A DNA stretch of 64,000 bases, taken from positions 600,299 to 664,298 of the forward strand of contig JANPYM010000011.1 of NCBI GenBank assembly GCA_025890175.1, read 5' to 3'. The stretch comes from Ciborinia camelliae. Taxonomy: Eukaryota; Ascomycota; Leotiomycetes; Helotiales; Sclerotiniaceae. Below are positions 56,389-64,000 of the stretch, in pieces (position 1 is the stretch's first letter; each line of letters opens with the position of its first letter). Below the pieces are notes generated by a model. The model was not told the origin of the DNA. It saw only the letters and a program-made list of their open reading frames with translations, and ran no database searches. Position numbers and translations under genes: made by a program.

Positions 56389-57351
56389 ATGTTCAACGTC
56401 AAGTCAGCGGCTCGAGGCTTCCTCATTCTTAATGTCATCCGCTTCATGAACATACTGGCGCTCCTCGACGTCGTCGTAGCCAGCTGGATCATGCTCGTCA
56501 TGACCGTCAAAACTTCTAACGTAAGTCCACCCTCCTCCCCTCTCTTCCACCCTACTTACTAACGTACTACTAGTTCTTCTTCTTCGACGGTGTCTCTCAC
56601 TTCATAACCAGCACCATCGGTCTCTTCCTCATCGTCTCCGAACTCTCCCTCTTCAAAAAATACTTTGCAACCCACTGGCCCCTCCTCTGTCCCACCAATG
56701 GCTTTGTTTTCCTTGGTCTCTCCATGATGGCTCTCGGTTTCGACATCCTTGGGAACTTGAATAAGAACGCTACTTCTGTCAAGAACTTGGGCTTGCCCAT
56801 GTGGCGTGTGGTTATCTCTTCAGGGTGTCTTTCGGCTATTTTGGGAGCTATTAATGTTGTTGCTGTAAGTTTCCCCTCCTCCCCTTCTCTTGTTTTTTTT
56901 TCGTTATGGCTAGAAAACTTTGCTAATAAAATAATAGTCCTTCGTCTTCTCCGAAAAAGGCAAAACAGCCCGTCAAGTGCGCGCCCACGGCGCCACTCCC
57001 GCTCCAAACCCCTACGAGAAACGTCTTTCCCTCCCTTCTTCCCTCGGCAACCAAGACCTTCCTTCGTACTACAGCAACCCAGCCGAACGACGCAAATCAC
57101 GATTCCCATTCCATCTTCCGATTCGCAGCTCTCTCATCTCGAAACCCGTCATCTCAAACCCCAAACCTTATCACCCCGATTTGGAGGTGGGCGAGAGCTA
57201 CGACCATAGGAAAGATAGATCTTCACCCATTGTTCCCGGCGTCGAACGTCCCCCCACGGCTATGCACCCCGCGAATTTGAGACCGCCTCCGGCGCCCAGG
57301 AGCAGCATCTATAGTGTGGCTTCTAACATTACTCGATTCACCAGAATCTAA
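56389..57351 (+). CDS. Four-pass membrane protein of unknown function (DUF7598-like)
   Basis: Three exons (56389-56520, 56574-56864, 56938-57351) join in frame to 278 residues. Hydrophobic segments lie at about 10-35 (FLILNVIRFMNILALLDVVVA), 48-66, 80-100 and 115-140, giving four predicted spans. The conserved-looking blocks FFFFDGVSHFITS, GFVFLGLSMMALGFDILGNLNK and MWRVVISSGCLSAILGAINVVA match the pattern I recall for a fungal-only membrane domain (DUF7598); that name is tentative. The C-terminal 130 residues are Pro/Ser/Arg-rich and presumably cytosolic. No catalytic residue is visible. The function is unknown; conservation across filamentous ascomycetes is expected but could not be checked. 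Confidence 0.82.
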
Positions 57352-58681
57352 ACTCGGATTTGCGAGGTCATGCAGAGAGGGAGCATCCATACGATGCCAT
57401 CGAATTCTTAATAGATGGATGGATGGTCATGAGTATGATCATGAACACGACCAAACCATGCACACAAAACGGGATGGGATATCCAATAGTATAGTAGGTA
57501 GGTAGCGAAAATGGCGTTTAAATAAAAGGAGTTTTTTTTGTTACTTTTTTCTTTTCTTTTCTTTTCTTTTCTTTTTTCCTGGCTGGGATGGATGGATTGG
57601 ATTGGATTGCGCATGCATGCATGGAATTAGGAAATACCCCAACTATCATGGTTTGAGAAACAAAAATGAGTTTTTCTTTCTTCTCGTTATCATGATTCAT
57701 GATCCGTTACGAATTTTACTTTGCTTTACGTTTACTTTTATATAGGTATACCTAGGTATACCTAGGTATATATACATATATGTATCGTTGTATTAATATA
57801 ATATATATTAGTTCGTTGTTTAATACTATCTCTTTGTCTATTTATCTCTCTCTCTCTCTCTCTCTCTCTATTTATTTATTTATCTTATCTATGACTTTAC
57901 ATTGCTTTTCAAAATGGAATAAATATGTATACTTGAGTATGAACGAAAAGGAATAGAATATAAATATAAATATGGTGAATGTAATCTTGTATGTATGTAT
58001 ATATATATATGTATGTATGTATATATGTATATATAAAATTTCTCTACCATTTTCCAAGTTGAAATTTGAACAGGAGAGTGTATTGAATGAAACCAGCAAG
58101 CCAGGAGTCTGCTCTGGTCTGATCTGATCTGCTCTGCTCTCTTCACTCCTTATTTATCATCATACTCACATACCCATCACAATACACAAATACACAAATA
58201 AACAAATAAATAAATAAACGAATTCCCCAGTGCATTCCAAAAGAAAAAAAAGAATTCGGATTGGTTTACGACGACCGACTATACTATCCTATACTATACT
58301 ATACTATACTATGCTATACTACTACTATGCTATACGCTCACCATTACCCATCATAATCATAATCCATCCAGATTCCAATGATTCTCAATCATATCCAATG
58401 CCCAACGACCTACCTTAGCTTACTTTACTGTACCTAATAAACTCCAATTCCAATACTGATCATACCTACCTACCGTATAGCTAATTCTATTGATTCGTTC
58501 ATTCATTCCTTCCTTCCTTCCTTTAGCATAGCCTGTTTAACCTTATCCGGATCAAGATAGGTAGGGTTGATCCCAACCCTATCTAGATATACGCACTGAA
58601 ATCTCCCTCGCTACCCGCGCCTAATCTTCCTTTTCCTTTTCCCTTTCCACCTCCACCCCACCTCCAGCTCCAGCTCCACCT
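57352..58681. repeat. Intergenic microsatellite cluster
   Basis: GGAT units (57412-57426, 57585-57605), TTTTC run (57546-57573), ATAGGTATACCT units (57743-57770), CT run (57848-57868), TATGTA runs (57990-58030), CTGATCTG units (58105-58135), AAATAAAC units (58185-58218) and ATACT units (58278-58330). It contains the 3' ends of the two convergent genes and no other gene. Confidence 0.7.
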
Positions 58682-58770
58682 CTACTCGGCGGCGGACTCC
58701 CTACACTTCCATTCCCCCCTCCATTTCCCCCCTCCCCCTCTACTCGGCGGCGGACTCCCCACACTCCCAA
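58680..58770. repeat. Direct repeat at the AXL2 3' end
   Basis: The stretch CTCTACTCGGCGGCGGACTC occurs twice (about 58680-58700 and 58738-58759) with about 40 bp of CCCCTCCATTT-type sequence between. Both encode SPPPSRG in different frames on the minus strand, so the annotated frame stops just after the second while the alternative frame runs on to 58621. Confidence 0.8.
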
Positions 58771-61700
58771 ACATCGACGCGAGCGTGACGCTACTCCCCC
58801 CATATTCCGCCAACCTGCCAAATCCAATCTTCGCCTTCGTACTACTAATCCTCTTATTCTCCCTCGCATCCACACTGATGGGTCTTCGACCCGCCCCCAT
58901 CACCATGCGCGCATTGGGTCCCACGATGAGATTCCCCATGATGGGACTTTCGTCTCGCGTTTCTCTTTCGCGCGCTTCTCTTTCGCGAGCTTCTTTTTCT
59001 CTTTCTTTTCCGCTGGTGCCTTTGAGATCGGTTTCCGTGGAACGCCGTGGGTTTGTATGGGCATTTGTATTTGTATATGAGGCTTGGGTTCCGGAGTCGA
59101 ACGCATAGGGATTAGAGAGGAAAGGGGAGAAGGAGGGAATGGCGAGGGTATTACTTCTTCCCCTATGACTCGTGCCTGCAGGAGGAAGTTGTGGGACCCG
59201 CGGGATCGTGGTATCCGTCCCATGACGAACGAAATTCGGTTGCGAATCCACATCCGTGCTTTCACCGATGCTTTCCCAGCTGCCGGCGCTGAATTCGCTG
59301 GGGATGATATCGCTTCCCGTTTCCATGTTCTCCTGACCGACTTCTCGTTCCCGTTCTCTTCTGTCCATTTCGAGGAGTTGTGTGTGCCGACTCTGACTTT
59401 GCGATATCTTGGCTTGGCTCTGACCGTGGCTGATTTGCAATTCTTGCATGCTGGGCGAAACGCTATCGAAGCGACTATCCATACTCATCATACTATCACT
59501 TCCTTTAAGTCGAGATTTACTAAAAGTGGCTTGAATATAAGAGCGCAGTTGACGAGTTCCTTCTTTGGCGCTAGAGTAGCCATTAGGATATGTTATTCCT
59601 AATGAATCGTTGTTGATTCCTGTACTGGCGACTTTGAGTTCGTCACCGATATCTACTTCTTCAGGAACGGTAGGAGAATCCGCATAACTTCTTCTTGCTT
59701 TTCGACGTACGGAAGCCATTCCACCACCACTAAAAAATGGAGAGACACCGCCGCGTCGGGAAACGGGACGTGTATTTATGCTACTATAAGACGTCCTACT
59801 ATTCCCCCCTGTCTCCTGTTCCCAGATTGGTGCTTGTCCCAAAGGACTCTTGGGCACAGTTTTTATGCTCAGCATTTCCTTGCCTCCACTTGGTGAAACA
59901 GTGGCTTGTCCAAACTTTGGAATATCGGCAGAGGCGGTTGAGTATACGCTTGTGACACTTCGATGTTTATCAGCCTCCGTATCAATTGTATTGACCGTTT
60001 TCCAAGTGCGAGAATTGCGGGCAAGAGTCGGATGTTGACCATGTCCTATGCTTCCCCTATTGCCTAGGATATTCAGAGCATCAAATGAGGATATTGATTC
60101 TCGAGCTCCATGACCAATTCCACTTATTCTCTTATCCACACCGTCACCTATTGCAAAATTTAAGTTTCGAGTTGTCGATTTCCGATGCACTCGTCTTCTA
60201 TCGGTATTCTGACCCGATTTACTCTGTCGTGGTGCCAGAGGTGGTCGCGCAGCTTTGCTCCAGTCTCCCGAGAGCACAGAAAAATTGTCTAGAGGGGAGG
60301 ATGAAAAGTTGCTGTCCGTCAGATTCAATATTGTACCGTCCGAAGCATTGGTGCCAAGAAGGCTTTGAGTACCAACTTGACTCATATCACTATTCCTCAA
60401 CCTCGGGTCATTGCCCATAATATATTGTGATCGTCTCGTATGTCCTTTCCGTGAATAGTTCGAATAATTTCGCTGAAGCATGTTACTACTGTCTGTTCTC
60501 GAACTATCCAAAGTATACCCAGTGTCTTGGGTATTCCTCCAAGTACTCCTATTAGGAGTTTTGCTCACAGCATCTTCCGAGTATGCACGCGCCCGGTTTC
60601 CTGAGGGTTGAGATTCGCGCGACTTGGACTTTGGAGCCAAAGTTTGTGAACGTCGGAGAGATTTACGATTGTCATGAACCATAATATTCGGCGTAGTTGA
60701 CGTATATATGCTAGAACTAGCGTCGATAGAGAACCCAGATGTATCGAGCTGAAGTGGCGCGATCTTTTTAGCAGAGTATGTGCGCTCAACTATGCTTGAA
60801 TTACTTCCCATGGGACCTGAAATATCTTCTTTGGAAGGACCTCCTGGACGCAGCGAGGAACTAGAGCGACGCTTCCGATAATAAAACAAACAGAGAATAA
60901 GTGCTATGAATACAATGAGTACTGGTACCACGATTGCTGCTATTACTCCTTTGCTCAGATCTTTCCTTGAAGATGGATTGGCGCCGGATGCCCCAGGTTT
61001 ATTTAATGCTGATGGAGTCGCGCTAGGTGATCCCGTAGATGAGGTCCTATCTGACGCATTGATAGCCAAGTTAAAAGATTCGGAGCTAGATCGTTTTGAT
61101 GTCTTAGAGGTTGCCGTGAGTGTGATGTTAATATTTGAGGGCTTAGCAGAGGAAGGAACCTTCCCCGATATGACAAAGCCATGAGAATCAAAATATATCC
61201 AATCTGTCGGTGGAGATACTTGTGCCGTCAATGTGGTGTCATAAGTATTCTCAATGTAGGCACCGAGGTTAAAAGAGAACTTAGAGCCAACTGTTGCATT
61301 CACATCTTTAATCGGACCAACGAATAATGCTGTAGCTATCTTGATGAGGACCACAGTATTGACGTTATCCCCATATATATCCACTGCCTGGACAGAGACG
61401 TTATACGAAATGGCGTTGGATGGTGGTGTACCTGTCAGGCTGAGAGTATTATTATCGAAAGTAAGCCATGCAGGCGTTTGAGCCGTAACTGAGACTATGC
61501 TTGAAACATTGGCGGCCTGTCCATCGAGCTGAAGGCTATTTTGAAGACCTGTGTAGTTGACCTCCACCCCGGGTGTAACGCTGACTACCGAATTTACTAT
61601 ACTAAATGCTAGGAGGTGTACCCCAACCCTAATATTGAATGGAATGGATGCTCCAGAGTATCCAGTTATGTCTGAAGCAATAAGCTGAATTCCGAAAGTT

Positions 61701-62320
61701 TGAGGTGGTTGTATGAGAGAGGCATACTCTGGCGTTTGACCGCTAAAAGTAAGGGTACTCTCATCGAAAAGAACCCAGGAAGGTAGAGGTGTATCATCGG
61801 CTGTTAACGCGTAGTAATTAAGATTGGTTTTGCCACTGCTTGAGAATGTTGACAAGTCGAAGCTGATTTCAAAGGGTGACGAAGGGTGGTACAACAACGT
61901 AGAAGGTGCTGAGAAAGGCCCGTCCGAAGCAAGTTGTGATTGCGCTGGTATCTTAATCGTGGGTGCTGAGTTTTTGGAAACTACTAGAGTAGTATTGGAA
62001 GTTACAGAGCCGGAGGAGTCGCTTGCGATCACACCGAAGGTAATTTCTGTCACCGTCCCAGTACCAACATCATTGCTAGATGGTGTGCCTGATAATGTTC
62101 GAGAAGTGCTGTCTATGGAGAGCCACGGAGGGGGGTTCAACAAGCCGTAACTGAGAGATGATGTTGAAGTAAATGTCGATTGAGGAAATGTATACGAGTA
62201 TGGTATTGACACGCGCGCAATAGGTGGGAATTGGGCATTGATCGGATATGCGATTGTTGGTATAGCATCAGCGACTGCTCCAAAGATGGCAATAGCAGAC
62301 AGAGTAGTCCTCAGTGCCAT
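58682..62320 (-). CDS. AXL2: Axl2-like axial budding/polarity membrane protein with cadherin-like domains
   Basis: A single 1212-residue exon on the minus strand. Signal peptide (MALRTTLSAIAIFGAVADA). The extracellular part to about residue 450 contains repeated dystroglycan-type cadherin-like (CADG) units, with the recurring motif P-x-W-(L/V)-x-(F/I)-D...(L/F)-x-G-x-x-P (for example PPPWLSIDSTSRTLSGTP, and PAWLTFDNNTLSLTGTPP). One membrane span follows near 456-478 (GVIAAIVVPVLIVFIALILCLFYY), then a long Ser/Arg-rich cytoplasmic tail. This is the layout of yeast Axl2/Bud10. In yeast it marks the axial bud site and interacts with septins and Bud4; in filamentous fungi it acts in septation and conidiation. 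The septin gene CDC10 lies 7 kb away. The extreme C terminus may be altered: a 23-bp direct repeat lies near the stop and another frame offers a different end. Confidence 0.92.
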   Translation of the reverse strand: MALRTTLSAIAIFGAVADAIPTIAYPINAQFPPIARVSIPYSYTFPQSTFTSTSSLSYGLLNPPPWLSIDSTSRTLSGTPSSNDVGTGTVTEITFGVIASDSSGSVTSNTTLVVSKNSAPTIKIPAQSQLASDGPFSAPSTLLYHPSSPFEISFDLSTFSSSGKTNLNYYALTADDTPLPSWVLFDESTLTFSGQTPEYASLIQPPQTFGIQLIASDITGYSGASIPFNIRVGVHLLAFSIVNSVVSVTPGVEVNYTGLQNSLQLDGQAANVSSIVSVTAQTPAWLTFDNNTLSLTGTPPSNAISYNVSVQAVDIYGDNVNTVVLIKIATALFVGPIKDVNATVGSKFSFNLGAYIENTYDTTLTAQVSPPTDWIYFDSHGFVISGKVPSSAKPSNINITLTATSKTSKRSSSESFNLAINASDRTSSTGSPSATPSALNKPGASGANPSSRKDLSKGVIAAIVVPVLIVFIALILCLFYYRKRRSSSSLRPGGPSKEDISGPMGSNSSIVERTYSAKKIAPLQLDTSGFSIDASSSIYTSTTPNIMVHDNRKSLRRSQTLAPKSKSRESQPSGNRARAYSEDAVSKTPNRSTWRNTQDTGYTLDSSRTDSSNMLQRNYSNYSRKGHTRRSQYIMGNDPRLRNSDMSQVGTQSLLGTNASDGTILNLTDSNFSSSPLDNFSVLSGDWSKAARPPLAPRQSKSGQNTDRRRVHRKSTTRNLNFAIGDGVDKRISGIGHGARESISSFDALNILGNRGSIGHGQHPTLARNSRTWKTVNTIDTEADKHRSVTSVYSTASADIPKFGQATVSPSGGKEMLSIKTVPKSPLGQAPIWEQETGGNSRTSYSSINTRPVSRRGGVSPFFSGGGMASVRRKARRSYADSPTVPEEVDIGDELKVASTGINNDSLGITYPNGYSSAKEGTRQLRSYIQATFSKSRLKGSDSMMSMDSRFDSVSPSMQELQISHGQSQAKISQSQSRHTQLLEMDRREREREVGQENMETGSDIIPSEFSAGSWESIGESTDVDSQPNFVRHGTDTTIPRVPQLPPAGTSHRGRSNTLAIPSFSPFLSNPYAFDSGTQASYTNTNAHTNPRRSTETDLKGTSGKEREKEAREREARERETRDESPIMGNLIVGPNARMVMGAGRRPISVDARENKRISSTKAKIGFGRLAEYGGSSVTLASMFGSVGSPPPSRGGGGKWRGEWKCRESAAE

Positions 62321-63164
62321 GTCCAGAGAGTCTTGCAGATGTGATTCTCAATAAGTCCGGATGAAGATACTACTTGCATACAGAATGAGAGATGATACAT
62401 GTCAACAAAATCTTTGGATGAAAACAGCAATTGACAGATGAAATTCGACATAGGAAAAGCTAGATATCAGGGACTTGCCATCGCCAGGTATTCTAAAGGC
62501 GCAGTAGAGGGAGGTCAACCTATCGGCATCACCTTACCTAAAGTTCGAGAACCATCGTGATGTAAGGGGTAAGAGAGTATCATACCCCCGCCTTACCAGA
62601 TAATCGAGATATTAACGGAGGTTGACATGCTGATTTGAGGCTATATATAGTCAAATTCCATTGACCAGCCCCGCTGAACCGAGCAACATCTCGTGGCGAT
62701 TTTGTAGCAAGCAAGAAGATTGTCAAGAAATCGATTCAAACAGCATTCTTGAATATTCACCTATGGTAATTATCTCTCCAGATGATTGCCTGCAATAGTT
62801 TCGTGATGTTCTGACAGCAACAGAGGGAGGTTCAAGGGCAGAAACTGCAGTGAGTACCTATGATTGTGAATCCTCGAGCACCCCAATAGGTACAGTCTTC
62901 ATCAGGTCCTGCATCATTATTGATGGTCTTAGCATTCCTTGCCGAGTATATTCAATTGTCCAGGCCAGGGAGATGTCCTTTTGGTGTATGAGAAGAAACC
63001 TTGTCACAGGGAGAGCAAATGAAGGGATGAGCTCGTTTTGAGGCGGTGAACAATCCCAAGCGAGATAGCTTAGATAAACCGGCAGAATTCCCAATCGGCT
63101 GGTGGGGCAAGATCAAACCAGCGACAACAATGTCAATATTCTCTAAATTTTTGAAATACCCAAA
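62321..63164. promoter_or_regulatory. Divergent intergenic region of AXL2 and EFM6
   Basis: 844 bp separate the two start codons. No gene is supported; open frames at 62850-63094 overlap on both strands and show no motif. The promoters of both genes should lie here. Confidence 0.5.
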
Positions 63165-63964
63165 ATGGCTTCAAGATCTCCCTCCCCAGAGTTCTCCCCC
63201 CTAGCCATAGGGATTGATCTCGCGCCCCTTCCCACCTACAAAGCCGCAACAACCAGCACTGTAAATTTCTCCGGTCTCCTTGAACCCCCACTAAAGCTGC
63301 ACGAAGATCTCTCCAAAGGATGTGGTGGTCAACTTTGGCCTGCGGGTATGGTGCTTGCGCAACATATGTTGCGGTATCATAGGGATTCATTGAAGGATGC
63401 TAGAATGTAGGTTTTTTCCTCAAATTTTTTGCCTGGAGAACTAATGAAAATGTAGACTCGAACTTGGGGCTGGGGGTGGTTTGGTGGGACTGGCCGTGGC
63501 TCTTGCATGTGATCTTCAACGTCCATTGATACTTTCGGATATGGAGGTTATGTTTGAGCTTATGAAGAGAAACACCTCTCTCAATGAGATAGAGTCAAAA
63601 GTTGAGCCACTTATCTTAAACTGGTAAGTTTGCAAATGTGACACTCATGTTCGTTTTCTGACGAGATGATAGGGGTGAACCTCTGCCGGAGCAAGTAGTG
63701 AAGGAGAAACCAGATGTTATTCTAGCAGCTGATTGTGTCTATTTTGAGCCGGCATTTCCATTGCTTCTTCAGACCCTGGAAGAGCTTTTAGAGTTATCAA
63801 ATGATGCTGTCATTTATTTCTGCTTTAAGAAAAGGAGGAGAGCGGATATGCAATTTATGAAGAACGCGAAGAAGAAGTTCTTGGTTGAAGAAATTGAGGA
63901 TCAGGACAGAGAGACCTTTACTAGGGAAGGACTGTTCTTGTACACATTCAAACGAAAATCATGA
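63165..63964 (+). CDS. EFM6: Efm6-type protein-lysine N-methyltransferase (METTL21-like)
   Basis: Three exons (63165-63406, 63456-63623, 63673-63964) join in frame to 233 residues. The first junction restores ARILELGAGGGLVGLAVAL, the S-adenosylmethionine-binding motif I of seven-beta-strand methyltransferases. GCGGQLWPAGMVLAQ precedes it, as in the METTL21/EEF2KMT family, and DVILAADCVYFEPAFPLL is the post-motif-II signature (DxVY) that marks this lysine-methyltransferase group. Closest known member by pattern is yeast Efm6 (YNL024C), which monomethylates a lysine of translation elongation factor eEF1A. Length fits the family (about 245). A disordered 15-residue N terminus is present. The gene is complete in the window, ending 36 bp before its right edge. 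Confidence 0.9.
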
Positions 63965-64000
63965 TACCCAAACTTTGCAACATCAGACGTGTATTCAAGT

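Noticed and set aside
62850..63094. Short frames on both strands upstream of EFM6
   Set aside because: No motif on either strand, and they lie in the expected promoter interval.
1..64000. CRISPR arrays, tRNA or rRNA genes, secondary-metabolite cluster
   Set aside because: No spaced direct repeats, no tRNA A/B-box pair with cloverleaf potential that I could see, and no PKS, NRPS, terpene synthase or P450 genes. A tRNA scan would be needed to exclude tRNAs fully.

Overview
The window looks like a stretch of nuclear chromosome from a filamentous ascomycete (Pezizomycotina). A Leotiomycetes/Helotiales relative is my best guess, but that is inference. The evidence is: short introns (about 44-260 nt) with GTAAGT-type donors, CTAAC-like branch sites and YAG acceptors; fungal families such as a Sed1-like wall protein, Axl2, the septin Cdc10, a filamentous-fungal GT2 and Efm6; many CCTA/TAGG and other microsatellites; and AT-rich transposon relics whose copies differ almost only by C-to-T and G-to-A transitions, as repeat-induced point mutation (RIP) leaves them. 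No bacterial-type operon, CRISPR array, rRNA or tRNA gene was seen.

Layout. 1-3562 holds no supportable gene. A GT2 glycosyltransferase (3563-6219, +) follows, then a short anchored proline-rich PPxY protein (8361-9167, -), a 385-bp hAT-like MITE (10084-10468), a secreted GH35 beta-galactosidase in eight exons (10751-14104, +), a probable ankyrin-type gene relic (about 15066-15640) and a chromodomain-like protein (16195-19214, -). From about 19.6 to 31.8 kb lies a repeat-rich block whose only gene is a Sed1-like GPI wall protein (22483-23210, -). The block holds a solo LTR nested in a TA-flanked element (21163-21914) and a 2.7-kb hAT-like element with a perfect 8-bp target duplication (24939-27649). 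After it come a repeat-bearing protein of unknown function (31874-34601, -), a 304-bp TA-flanked MITE (34956-35259), LST8 (35842-37244, +), the SMN orthologue (39306-40002, +) and a cupredoxin-like secreted protein (41549-42463, +). A small GPI-anchored Cys protein appears twice (43973-44692 and 45715-46436, both -) around a 10-N gap. The right third is gene-dense and housekeeping: SKI8 (-), mitochondrial bL32m (-) divergent from CDC10 (+), guanylate kinase (+), a SERF/4F5 protein (-), a multi-pass membrane protein (+), AXL2 (-) and EFM6 (+).

The genes do not form a metabolic cluster. Several share a theme of wall and polar growth (GT2, Cdc10, Axl2, GPI wall proteins). Others are core cell functions: TOR complexes (Lst8), snRNP assembly (SMN), RNA decay (Ski8), mitochondrial translation (bL32m), GMP phosphorylation and translation-factor methylation.

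The most notable non-genic findings are two related elements of a hAT-like family with intact 8-bp target duplications and a telomere-repeat-like palindrome in the terminal repeats; a solo LTR with four E-box-like motifs at helical spacing; and an apparent assembly artefact in which 1.73 kb is repeated on both sides of the N gap. Exon coordinates were worked out by hand by joining reading frames at splice consensus sites and were not checked against transcripts.
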